Below, piece by piece: positions 27,285 through 35,968 of a stretch of 64,000 nt of DNA. The notes under the pieces are model-generated. The model was given only the letters and a program-made list of their open reading frames with translations. It did not search any database and was not told the origin of the DNA. The translations under genes and the position numbers were made by a program. Each line of letters starts with the position of its first letter. The first letter of the stretch is position 1. The stretch is taken from contig DBTU01000042.1 in NCBI GenBank assembly GCA_002307215.1, positions 16,385-80,384 on the forward strand, read 5' to 3'. The DNA is from Lachnoclostridium sp. UBA1308 (GTDB lineage Bacteria > Bacillota > Clostridia > Lachnospirales > Lachnospiraceae).

Positions 27285-27770
27285 TTATTTAAATTCATTT
27301 CGATTTGTTATATCTATACCTTGCTTCTTTATTTCTGCATCCAAATGCCTACTATACTTTTCCACGAAGTTAAGCATAATGTCAAATTGTTCCTCGGTTA
27401 TCTGTTCAAATACGGCTTTATCCCGCTCCCTTAACTCATTGTGCAGTTCCTCATGGATGTTGTTAATTACGTTCCCCTGTGAAGTCAAGCGAAAATAGAT
27501 CTCTTTTTTATTATCCGGCTTCTGGTAAGTTTCAATAATGCCTTTTTTTATTAGCTTCTTAGCTATTTTGCTTATGGCACCGCGAGTCATATAAAAGGAC
27601 TCCGCAAGTTTTGTTACGTTGGAATCAACATTCCTTCCAATAGATTCGATGAAATGTACTTCAGAAGACTTATAACCCTTAAGACCGTCTTCCATCTTAA
27701 ACTTATTAAGAAAATCTATCTTATTGTGTAAGTCCCTGAAACCCATAATAATCTGATCTTCTTTGCTCAT
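27285..27770 (-). CDS. MarR family transcriptional regulator
   Basis: A 161-residue winged-helix regulator: VTKLAESFYMTRGAISKIAKKLIKKGIIETYQKPDNKKEIYFRLTSQG is the recognition helix plus wing. Start 27770 follows GGGAGGA on the minus strand; the frame from 27803 starts upstream of that site. An operator-like palindrome overlaps its own promoter and recurs before the MFS gene, consistent with autorepression and export control. The ligand is unknown. Confidence 0.88.
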   Translation of the reverse strand: MSKEDQIIMGFRDLHNKIDFLNKFKMEDGLKGYKSSEVHFIESIGRNVDSNVTKLAESFYMTRGAISKIAKKLIKKGIIETYQKPDNKKEIYFRLTSQGNVINNIHEELHNELRERDKAVFEQITEEQFDIMLNFVEKYSRHLDAEIKKQGIDITNRNEFK

Positions 27771-27808
27771 GGCCTGTCCTCCCGCCCATTGGTGTATTAA
27801 CAATATTG

Positions 27809-27837
27809 TATTTAACTTTTGTTTCTATGTCAACAAT
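27809..27837 (-). promoter_or_regulatory. marR-type gene promoter with matching palindrome
   Basis: On the minus strand TTGACA and TACAAT are 17 bases apart. The palindrome ATTGTTGACATAGAAACAAA (27818-27837) matches the MFS site at 16 of its 18 core positions and covers the -35 box in the same way. Confidence 0.68.
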
Positions 27838-27967
27838 GTTAATGTAATAATTCTAAGGTGAAATCGGATGATGGCGTAAATCCAAGTATATAAGAGTATT
27901 CAATACCCTTTTTTGTGACCCTTTTTTAATTTGGCTTTGTTATAATAAAGATATCGATTAATATAAA

Positions 27968-27996
27968 TTGACAAATGTAGTAAAGGATGATACTCT
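27968..27996 (+). promoter_or_regulatory. Promoter of the T-box transcript
   Basis: TTGACA is followed after 17 bases by TACTCT, with an extended -10 TGA just before it. The T-box leader starts some 25 bases further on. Confidence 0.5.
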
Positions 27997-28019
27997 ATCA
28001 ATAATTTAAAATATAAAGG

Positions 28020-28287
28020 CAATGAAGAGAGATAGTAAATGTTACCGGAGTTCCAGAGAGAAGATGGTGGTGCGAATCTTCACGAAGGTAGTGTTGAAGC
28101 AGTCTCGGAGCTGTGAACCGAACAGAGTAATCTAAGTAGGCTTCAACGGAGATTCCACCGTTATTTGGAAAGCGGTATCGGTGAATAACCTCGTACTGAC
28201 AGAGTGCAAATTTAATTTGAATTTAGGTGGTAACACGGACTAGATAGTTCGCCCTAAGCTGAATAAATCAGCTTAGGGCTTTTTTTA
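28020..28287 (+). ncRNA. T-box leader (probably alanine-specific)
   Basis: All T-box parts are visible. Stem I contains the GA-rich AGAGAGAAGATGG and distal-loop CGGAGCTGTGAACCG. AGTAGGCTTCAACGG may hold a GCT (Ala) specifier after the AGTA bulge. The T-box core is GGTGGTAACACGG (28227-28237), followed by a terminator GCCCTAAGCTG..CAGCTTAGGGC with a T-run (28251-28287). Uncharged tRNA would stabilise the antiterminator and switch on the synthetase gene 28 bases downstream. The specifier call is by position only. Confidence 0.9.
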
Positions 28288-28314
28288 TTACAAAAAAATG
28301 AAAGGAGTACGATT

Positions 28315-30090
28315 ATGACAGCAGAGGAATTGAGAAGAATGTATGTAGAGTTTTTTAAAGAAAGGGGGCACAAAGAAATAGCATCGGCTTCCTTACTTCC
28401 GGATAACGATCCAACGGTTCTTTTTACCACTGCCGGTATGCACCCCTTAGTTCCCTACTTATTAGGAGAGCTACATCCACTTGGTAAGCGTTTGGTTAAT
28501 GTGCAAAGATGTGTTAGAACCTGTGATATTGATGAAGTTGGTGACGATACTCATCTGACGTTTTTTGAAATGCTAGGAAATTGGTCTCTCGGTGATTATT
28601 TTAAAGAAGAGTCTATTTCATTGAGTTTTGAATTCTTAATAACCAAATTACAGATACCTATTAACCGGATTGCAGTCACTGTATTTCAAGGTGATGAATT
28701 CATCCAAAGGGATGATGAAGTAGAAAGAATATGGAAGTCAAAGGGATTAGCCGATAATCAAATATTTTTCTATGGCAAGGAGGATAATTGGTGGGGACCG
28801 GTAGGCCGGACAGGACCATGTGGTTCGGATACCGAGATTTTTTATGATATGGGTAAGGAGGCTTGTGGAAAAGACTGTGGTCCCGCTTGTCATTGCGGCA
28901 AATACGTAGAAATATGGAACAATGTATTTCTACAGTATAACAAAGAGATAGATGGTTCCTACGTACCATTACTACAGAAAAATGTAGACACCGGAATGGG
29001 AATGGAAAGAATCCTTACAATAATAAATGGAAAAGATAATGTTTATGATACAGAACTTTTTATACCCATTATGAATAAGCTAAAAGGCATGACAGAGGTT
29101 ACTTATTCGGAGGAAACTAAGAAAGTTTTTCGTATTGTATGCGAACATATCAGAGCAATGACATTTATTCTGGGGGATTCTAAAAGAATAACCCCTTCAA
29201 ATACAGAACAAGGATACATCCTAAGAAGATTAATAAGAAGAACGATCGGTTTCGTAAGAAAACTTAGACTAGATTATAATGTACTAGGTGAATTGGCAAT
29301 GGAAATTATTCAGCAATATAAAGCCGTGTATATTGAACTTGAGGAAAATCAGGAGTTCATATTGGATCAACTGGATAGGGAATATAGATTATTCGGTAGA
29401 ACAATAGATACAGGGTTAAAAAAAGCCGAACAATATTTTTCTAAATTAGAAGAGGGAGAAATATTAAGTGGCGATCTCGCATTCAAGTTATATGATACCT
29501 TTGGATTTCCGATAGAATTTACATCAGAGCTGGCTTTTGAATGTGGGACAAAAGTAGATTTGGAGGGCTTTATAGAAAAATACAAAGAACATCAAGAAAG
29601 GTCCAGACAAGGAGCGGGGGGTAAATTTAAGGGCGGTCTTGCTGATAATAGTATTCAAACAACTAGATTGCATACAGCAACACATCTACTGAATGGAGCA
29701 CTTAGAGAAGTTCTGGGTAATGATATTAATCAAAGAGGCAGCAATATCACGGAGGAACGGTTACGTTTTGATTTTTCATTTGACCGAAAGTTAACAGAGG
29801 ACGAATTAGATAAAGTATCAGAAATAGTAAATGAAGCGATAAAAAATGAAATTGATGTTATCTGTGAAGATATGACACCGGAAATGGCAAAAAAGTCAGG
29901 AGCAATCGGTATATTTGATAGTAAATATGGCGAAAGAGTAAAAGTGTACACGATTCCAGGCTATTCAAAGGAGATTTGTGGGGGACCTCATGCATCGAAC
30001 ACAAGAGAACTTAGGGCTTTTACTCTGCAAAAAGAAGAAGCTTGTTCAGCGGGAGTCAGAAGGATAAAAGCTACAATCCAATCCATATAA
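28315..30090 (+). CDS. Alanyl-tRNA synthetase paralogue, short form lacking the C-terminal domain
   Basis: A 591-residue AlaRS. The class II catalytic core comes first (TTAGMHPLVPYLLGE, NVQRCVRTCDIDEVGDDTHLTFFEMLGNWSLGDYF), then the tRNA-recognition helices. An editing domain follows with zinc ligands HTATH (453-457) and CGGPH (555-559). Ordinary bacterial AlaRS is about 870-880 residues; here the protein ends cleanly after the editing domain (GVRRIKATIQSI). The oligomerising DHHA1/C-Ala part is absent without any frameshift remnant downstream. Motif choice (GDDTHLTFFEM) differs from housekeeping AlaS. It is probably a second, T-box-induced enzyme. GGAG precedes the ATG. Confidence 0.9.
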   Translation: MTAEELRRMYVEFFKERGHKEIASASLLPDNDPTVLFTTAGMHPLVPYLLGELHPLGKRLVNVQRCVRTCDIDEVGDDTHLTFFEMLGNWSLGDYFKEESISLSFEFLITKLQIPINRIAVTVFQGDEFIQRDDEVERIWKSKGLADNQIFFYGKEDNWWGPVGRTGPCGSDTEIFYDMGKEACGKDCGPACHCGKYVEIWNNVFLQYNKEIDGSYVPLLQKNVDTGMGMERILTIINGKDNVYDTELFIPIMNKLKGMTEVTYSEETKKVFRIVCEHIRAMTFILGDSKRITPSNTEQGYILRRLIRRTIGFVRKLRLDYNVLGELAMEIIQQYKAVYIELEENQEFILDQLDREYRLFGRTIDTGLKKAEQYFSKLEEGEILSGDLAFKLYDTFGFPIEFTSELAFECGTKVDLEGFIEKYKEHQERSRQGAGGKFKGGLADNSIQTTRLHTATHLLNGALREVLGNDINQRGSNITEERLRFDFSFDRKLTEDELDKVSEIVNEAIKNEIDVICEDMTPEMAKKSGAIGIFDSKYGERVKVYTIPGYSKEICGGPHASNTRELRAFTLQKEEACSAGVRRIKATIQSI

Positions 30091-30473
30091 TGTAGTTCAA
30101 ATCCAGATAGACACTTACAAATATTGCCTTTTGTATAAAATCAATCCTTCCTGATAAGTATATAATAGTTTAATCCGGGAGGATTGTTCAATTTGTTGAT
30201 ATAAAATGGATTAAAGTCGCACAAATTAATATAATTTAGACATTTGGCTAATTATTTCATATGTGATTTGATATGAATGGTATATAATAATACTAAATAA
30301 ATACAAGAAATATATTCACGATGTAACAAAATTGCTATAATGTTACATTAATTATATAACAATTGATTGCATATAGCAACAAAAAAATGCATAATATTAC
30401 ATATTATTTAAATTGTATGGACATTTTGATGCAAAAACGTTAATTTTATAGTTATTTGAGATGAATAGATGAT
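30091..30473. other. AT-rich intergenic stretch with palindromic site
   Basis: About 380 very AT-rich bases contain no gene. They hold a 28-bp site at 30321-30348 that recurs on the far side of the recombinase gene. Confidence 0.6.
30321..30348. repeat. Palindromic site L flanking recombinase gene
   Basis: ATGTAACA-N12-TGTTACAT, spacer AAATTGCTATAA. It matches site R at 25 of 28 positions. Confidence 0.7.
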
Positions 30474-31034
30474 TTAGAATTGCACCAAGGTATACAGTTC
30501 ATCTTTCTGGTCCTGACTAATACCAATATATCGGAGAGTGATACTTTGGGAACTATGATTGAAGGTATCCATAATTAACCCGATATTATGTTGCGATGCT
30601 TTATAAGTCCAATAACCCCAGGTCTTTCGAAGACTATGGGTTCCGAAATTCTCAATTCCAAGTACTTCTGAAGCTTCCTTTAATACCCGGTATGCCTGTA
30701 CCCTGCCAAGATGTGTTGCCTTTTTGCTCCAGAACAAATAGCTCTCCGGCATTAGGTTCTCTTCTTGTGCATAATATCTGATTGCCTCACGCAATGCAGT
30801 ATTAAGCTTGATTTTTTTCTCTTTTCCCGTCTTTTTCTCATAAAGTGTAAAATAATCCCTGAAATCTCCTGCAATTGTATATAAATTTTTCAATTGTACC
30901 GGCAGTATGTCGCTGATTCGAAGCCCGGTATTTAATCCAAATTTAAATAGTAAACCGTATCTCGGATCCTTATTGGCCAAATAAAAGTACATTTGGCTTA
31001 TTAGCTCTCTGTCTCTGATGGGCTCGACTGTCAT
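30474..31034 (-). CDS. Tyrosine recombinase / integrase, catalytic domain only
   Basis: A 186-residue phage-integrase-family protein with a complete catalytic set: Arg39 (TGLRISD), a lysine near 71, His133-x-x-Arg136 (HSLRK), His160 and the nucleophile Tyr169 (RYIGI). The N-terminal core-binding domain usual in XerC/D and phage integrases is missing, as in FimB/FimE-like inverting recombinases and some orphan clostridial proteins. No phage or element genes are next to it. Near-identical palindromes lie about 126 bases beyond its 3 prime end and 134 bases before its start. Confidence 0.88.
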   Translation of the reverse strand: MTVEPIRDRELISQMYFYLANKDPRYGLLFKFGLNTGLRISDILPVQLKNLYTIAGDFRDYFTLYEKKTGKEKKIKLNTALREAIRYYAQEENLMPESYLFWSKKATHLGRVQAYRVLKEASEVLGIENFGTHSLRKTWGYWTYKASQHNIGLIMDTFNHSSQSITLRYIGISQDQKDELYTLVQF

Positions 31035-31167
31035 ATTTTAACTCCTCCGGATATCGTCCTTGACTTCACATAGATAAATTAGTACCACTTTTAGAAAAAA
31101 TTTTATTAACTTATTGAACTTATTATAGATTAAAATTTTATTAATTGCATCTTTATTTCTGCGATTC

Positions 31168-31195
31168 ATGTAACAAAATAGCAATATTGTTACAT
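31168..31195. repeat. Palindromic site R flanking recombinase gene
   Basis: ATGTAACA-N12-TGTTACAT, spacer AAATAGCAATAT. Extended arms match at 11 of 12 positions. It lies about 220 bases before cheA in an otherwise gene-free, AT-rich 384-base gap. Confidence 0.7.
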
Positions 31196-31418
31196 GATCA
31201 TATACAAATCATATTATTTGTCAAAATCATGCGCACAATAGTAAAAACATGGAATTAAATACCTTAAATTGTGTATTGGATATTACGTAAAAAGGAAATA
31301 AATTCTATAAAAAGGACATTAATTGCAGAAAATGTAGTCATTGGCACTTTTAAGGAAGATTTAGCGATTTATATTATAGCAAAAACAAATAAGCTGGTAT
31401 AAAAGAAAGGGAAGAAAA

Positions 31419-33476
31419 GTGACAGATCAATCTTTTATCGATTCAATGATGGAAATGTTTGTTTTCGAGACAACACAAATGATAGAGAAGCTTGAGATCA
31501 TTATATTAACAAATGAAAAAACAAGCTGTTATCCGGATGATGAAATCAGTGAAATATTTCGAATTATGCATACAATAAAGGGCTCTTCCGCAATGATGAT
31601 GTTTGATAATATATCTGCCCTAGCTCATTCAATGGAGGATCTTTTCTATTACCTACGTGAGGAGAAACCGGTTGGAATTAATTATTCCATTCTTTCTGAT
31701 ATCATTTTTGCATGTCTGGATTTTCTAAAAGTAGAGTTAGAAAAGATAACGGATGGAAGTACCCCCGATGGTGAATATTCTGCTTTAAAGAGTCGGATTG
31801 ATCAGTATCTTCAAAAAATTAAGCAAAACGACACAGAGTTAGAATTAGAGGAAGATAGTACAGATACGACAATTGTCACATATACAGAAATGATATCAAA
31901 TCCAATTAACTTATATAAAGCTATCATATTTTTTGATGAAGGAATTTCAATGGAAAACATTCATGCTTATTCTCTTATCCATAGTCTGAAAAAATCCCAA
32001 AATGAAGTGCTTTATATACCTGAGGACATCGATACGAATGAAGGTAGTGCTGATATTATCAGAAAGGATGGCTTTCAGATATATATCAAATCACAGTATT
32101 CTTATGAATTAATTCAGCAGTTGTTAGTGCAGACAGTGTTTGTCAAGAAGATTGATCTTATACAGCTGGAAAATGATGAGGAAATTAAGAAACGTTTCAC
32201 TGTAACACAATGTGTTGAGGAGGAAATGAAGAAAAGCGATACAGGGCATAGAGATGGTGGTACTTTTGAAGAAAAAGAGCATCTGCCTATATCTAGTCAG
32301 CCAAGTATCATCAGCGTGAATGTAATGAAATTGGATCAGTTGATGGATCTGGTCGGTGAGATTGTGATTGCTGAGGCGATGGTATTACAAAATCCTGACC
32401 TAAATGGACTTGTCTTAAACAATTTTAATAAAGCATCACGACAGTTGAAAAAAATAACAGATGAAATCCAGGATATTGTAATGGCAATAAGGCTGGTACC
32501 ACTGGCAGCGACCTTCCATAAGATGCAGAGACTTGTCAGGGATATGGGAAAAAAGCTTGATAAAGAGGTAAAGCTGGAGCTGATCGGTGAAGATACAGAA
32601 GTTGATAAGAATATTATTGAGCACATTTCTGATCCGCTGATGCATCTGGTGAGAAATTCCATGGATCATGGTATTGAAACCTTGGAAGAACGAGAACAAA
32701 AGGGGAAGCCAAGAATCGGAACCATAACGTTGGAAGCGAAAAGCTCAGGAAGTGATGTACTTATCATAATTAAGGATGACGGAAGAGGGCTGGACTGTGA
32801 ACGAATACTGAAAAAAGCCAGGGAGAACAATCTGCTTATCAGGCCGGAGGCAGATATGACAGAAAAGGAAATATACAACTTAATCCTGCTTCCGGGTTTT
32901 TCAACAAATGAGGAGGTTACTGAATTCTCCGGACGTGGCGTCGGAATGGATGTGGTGCTTAAGAATATAGAAATGGTAGGAGGATCGGTAGTCATTAATA
33001 GTGTTCAGGGTAAGGGTACGGTATTTATGTTGAAAATACCTCTGACATTGGCAATTATTGATGGGATGAATATCAAGGTAGGTAATTCACACTACACAAT
33101 TCCTACAGTTTCTGTTAAGGAATTTTTTCGGACAGATATAGAAGACATTATCACTGACCCAGATGGTAATGAAATGATTATGGTGAGAGGTCAGTGTTAT
33201 CCGGTAATCAGGCTATATGAATTATTTGGTGTGAAAGGGGCCCAAACCGAAATCAATTGTGGAATTATCATTATGATTGAACAGGATGGAAGGACCTTGT
33301 GTATTTTTGCGGACGAATTGCTGGGGCAGCAGCAGGTGGTTGTGAAGACCCTTCCGGAATACATTCGTAAACTAAGGAAAATTAATGGTCTGGTTGGCTG
33401 TACATTATTAGGAAATGGTTATATCAGTCTAATCCTTGATGTAGCAGGAATAATAATGAAAACCGGCGGATGTTAA
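31419..33476 (+). CDS. cheA: Chemotaxis histidine kinase CheA
   Basis: A 685-residue kinase with the standard order. The Hpt/P1 domain carries the phosphorylated His51 in IMHTIKGSSAMM. A CheY-binding P2-like region covers about 160-270, the dimerisation helices about 295-360, and the ATPase has N box HLVRNSMDHGIE, G1 DDGRGLD and G2 FSGRGVGMDVV. A C-terminal CheW-like domain lies at about 545-680. The start is GTG with GGGAAG upstream. It leads a cheA-cheW-MCP operon. No CheY, CheB or CheR is encoded nearby, so the response partner lies elsewhere. Confidence 0.95.
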   Translation: MTDQSFIDSMMEMFVFETTQMIEKLEIIILTNEKTSCYPDDEISEIFRIMHTIKGSSAMMMFDNISALAHSMEDLFYYLREEKPVGINYSILSDIIFACLDFLKVELEKITDGSTPDGEYSALKSRIDQYLQKIKQNDTELELEEDSTDTTIVTYTEMISNPINLYKAIIFFDEGISMENIHAYSLIHSLKKSQNEVLYIPEDIDTNEGSADIIRKDGFQIYIKSQYSYELIQQLLVQTVFVKKIDLIQLENDEEIKKRFTVTQCVEEEMKKSDTGHRDGGTFEEKEHLPISSQPSIISVNVMKLDQLMDLVGEIVIAEAMVLQNPDLNGLVLNNFNKASRQLKKITDEIQDIVMAIRLVPLAATFHKMQRLVRDMGKKLDKEVKLELIGEDTEVDKNIIEHISDPLMHLVRNSMDHGIETLEEREQKGKPRIGTITLEAKSSGSDVLIIIKDDGRGLDCERILKKARENNLLIRPEADMTEKEIYNLILLPGFSTNEEVTEFSGRGVGMDVVLKNIEMVGGSVVINSVQGKGTVFMLKIPLTLAIIDGMNIKVGNSHYTIPTVSVKEFFRTDIEDIITDPDGNEMIMVRGQCYPVIRLYELFGVKGAQTEINCGIIIMIEQDGRTLCIFADELLGQQQVVVKTLPEYIRKLRKINGLVGCTLLGNGYISLILDVAGIIMKTGGC

Positions 33477-33505
33477 TATAAAAATACTTGAAAGGGGAAA
33501 CATGA

Positions 33506-34000
33506 ATGGCAGAAGTATTGGATACGCAAGTAGAAATGGAGGAAGATACCCAAAGGGGTAGATTCTTAACCTTTTCACTGGGAAAGGAAACCTATGGAAT
33601 TGAGATAAAGTATGTTACGGAAATCATAGGGATTCAGGCAATTACAGAACTGCCGGAGCTACCGGAGTATATCAAAGGTATTATTAATCTGAGAGGGAAA
33701 ATAATACCGGTTATGGATGTTCGGCTAAGATTTAGGAAAAATTCCAGAGATTATAATGATCGAACCTGTATCATCGTAATTGATATTATGGAGTTGTCAA
33801 TCGGGCTTATTGTTGACAGTGTTTCGGAAGTACTGTCCATTGATGATCAGGATATTGTGGAACCTCCGCAGATGAATAAAGGCCAGCATAACAAGTACAT
33901 AAAGAATATCGGGAAGGTCGGTAATGAAGTAAAGCTCTTGCTCGATTGTGAAAAGCTTTTAACGGAAGAGGATTTGGATGGAATCGGTGAAGTGTTATAG
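33506..34000 (+). CDS. cheW: Chemotaxis adaptor CheW
   Basis: A 164-residue single CheW domain with FLTFSLGKETYGIEIKYVTEII, LPEYIKGIINLRGKIIPVMDVRLRF and a C-terminal LLLDCEKLL. It couples the receptor encoded next to CheA. It lies 29 bases after cheA, with GAAAGGGG before the ATG. The internal region VDSVSEVLSIDDQDIVEPP matches the family. Confidence 0.95.
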   Translation: MAEVLDTQVEMEEDTQRGRFLTFSLGKETYGIEIKYVTEIIGIQAITELPELPEYIKGIINLRGKIIPVMDVRLRFRKNSRDYNDRTCIIVIDIMELSIGLIVDSVSEVLSIDDQDIVEPPQMNKGQHNKYIKNIGKVGNEVKLLLDCEKLLTEEDLDGIGEVL

Positions 34001-34056
34001 AAATTATTAATAAAAGGTAAGCTTATCACCCATAAAAATACAAAAGGAGAACACAT

Positions 34057-35892
34057 ATGAGTTGGTTTTATAATTTGAAAATATCCGTTAAATTAATGAT
34101 TGCTTTTGTTATTGTTGCACTGATTGCTGGGGCAGTTGGAATCGTTGGAATAGTCAATATTCAGAAAATGGAGACTCTGGATGCGGAAATGTATACAAAC
34201 CAGACTTCAACCCTGGATGATATGGCAATCATCTTCCAGGAGTATCAGAAGGAAAGAGCAGTTGTCAGGGATCTACTGATTATTGATGAGTCTGAGAGGC
34301 AAAGCAGCATAGATAAATTAGCGGAGTTCGATAGTAATATTGATACCAATATGGCTACTTTTAAAGCAGGCAGTACGGATACGCAGATTCTAAAGGATCT
34401 AGAAACCTTTCAAACAGCACTGAAAGGCTTTAGGGAAAACCGAGATAATATCATAAACCTGATTAACGCAGGAAAGCTGGAGGAGGCAGAGGAGGGAATA
34501 TACGTTAACGGAGCTGATATCGCAAAGATAATTGAGACGACCGGCAGTAATTTGCTGGAACGTAAAGTAAGCCTTGCAAAAGACGATGCAGATAGTAATG
34601 CAGCTGAAGCCAAAAGTGGAATTCTTATCATGATTGTCATTGTTGCGGCCGGTATCTTGATAGCAATAATTCTTGGTCTGTTTATTTCCCGTATTATCAG
34701 TAAACCGATTAATAAAATGGTTGTGGCGGCAGATAAGCTTGCACTGGGAGATGTGAATGCAAGTATTGAGATTAATTCAAAAGATGAGATCGGTCATCTG
34801 GCGGAATCTTTCCGGCATATGATTTCCAACATACGTTCGCAGGCGTTGATGGTAGAGAAAATTGCAACAGGAGACCTTACCGTAGATGTAACCATCAATT
34901 CAGAGCAGGATCTACTAGGTAAGAAGTTGCATGAAATGGTAGAAAAAAATAATGAGGTACTGAATAATATAGCTTCAGCCTCTGATCAGGTGGCTGCAGG
35001 TTCACGACAAGTATCTGATTCAAGTATTGCACTTTCCCAAGGAGCTACTGAACAGGCAAGCTCAATTGAAGAACTGACGGCATCTTTAGAGCAGATATCT
35101 TCACAGACGAAAGTAAACGCAGAGAATGCAAATCAGGCAAATGAACTTGCGGAGATTGCAAAACTGAATGCAATTAGAGGAAATAGCCAGATGAGTGAGA
35201 TGCAAAAGGCTATGGAAGAGATCAATGTTTCTTCTTCCAATATATCAAAGATTATTAAGGTAATAGATGAGATTGCATTCCAAACGAATATTTTGGCCCT
35301 GAACGCAGCCGTAGAGGCGGCTAGAGCAGGACAGCATGGAAAAGGCTTTGCAGTAGTGGCAGAAGAGGTAAGAAATCTTGCGGCTAGATCTGCAAATGCA
35401 GCAAAAGAGACAACAGATATGATCGAGGGTTCCATTAAAAAGGTGGAGACGGGTACAAAGATAGCCAATGAAACGGCGCAAGCGCTGAATATGATTGTTG
35501 AGGATGTAGCCAAAGCTGCTACTTTGGTGAGTAATATTGCCGTTGCTTCCAACGAACAGGCCATTGGAATTGAACAGATCAATCAAGGTATTATGCAGGT
35601 GTCACAGGTGGTACAGACAAATTCGGCTACCTCAGAGGAAAGTGCATCAGCAAGTGAAGAGCTTTCCAGTCAGGCTGAGATGCTAAAGGATTCCGTTAGT
35701 AAGTTTAGTTTAAAAAAATCACGATCCTCATTTAGTAAGTATTCCGAACTGAGTCCTGAAATTATGAGTTATTTAGAAAGCAGACCGGACAGAGCCACTT
35801 ACGGACAGCAGCATAATGATGAGGGAACAAATAAAAAGCCCTCATCCAAGGCTAAGATCGCACTAAGTGACGCAGAATTTGGTAAATATTAA
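34057..35892 (+). CDS. Methyl-accepting chemotaxis protein (4HB-type sensor, HAMP)
   Basis: A 611-residue receptor. The first membrane span is at about 10-32, followed by an extracytoplasmic four-helix-bundle sensor of about 150 residues and the second span at about 188-212. HAMP follows, then a long coiled coil whose tip reads EIAFQTNILALNAAVEAARAG and FAVVAEEVRNLAARS. The C-terminal tail lacks an obvious CheR-binding pentapeptide (ends DAEFGKY). It is the third gene of the chemosensory operon, so it is probably the receptor dedicated to this CheA/CheW. The ligand is unknown. Confidence 0.94.
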   Translation: MSWFYNLKISVKLMIAFVIVALIAGAVGIVGIVNIQKMETLDAEMYTNQTSTLDDMAIIFQEYQKERAVVRDLLIIDESERQSSIDKLAEFDSNIDTNMATFKAGSTDTQILKDLETFQTALKGFRENRDNIINLINAGKLEEAEEGIYVNGADIAKIIETTGSNLLERKVSLAKDDADSNAAEAKSGILIMIVIVAAGILIAIILGLFISRIISKPINKMVVAADKLALGDVNASIEINSKDEIGHLAESFRHMISNIRSQALMVEKIATGDLTVDVTINSEQDLLGKKLHEMVEKNNEVLNNIASASDQVAAGSRQVSDSSIALSQGATEQASSIEELTASLEQISSQTKVNAENANQANELAEIAKLNAIRGNSQMSEMQKAMEEINVSSSNISKIIKVIDEIAFQTNILALNAAVEAARAGQHGKGFAVVAEEVRNLAARSANAAKETTDMIEGSIKKVETGTKIANETAQALNMIVEDVAKAATLVSNIAVASNEQAIGIEQINQGIMQVSQVVQTNSATSEESASASEELSSQAEMLKDSVSKFSLKKSRSSFSKYSELSPEIMSYLESRPDRATYGQQHNDEGTNKKPSSKAKIALSDAEFGKY

Positions 35893-35968
35893 TTAAAAAT
35901 TCACATCTCATTTTCATAGTTCTATCACAATTTTACTGTAAAGTAGTGAAAAAGGATGTGAATAGCAG

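Noticed and set aside
28315..30090. Alanyl-tRNA synthetase as a frameshifted pseudogene
   Set aside because: All catalytic and editing motifs are intact, the end falls at a domain boundary, and no C-terminal remnant is found in any frame downstream.
30474..31034. Prophage or integrative element
   Set aside because: Only a recombinase gene is present; no phage, relaxase or other element genes and no tRNA attachment site were seen around it.
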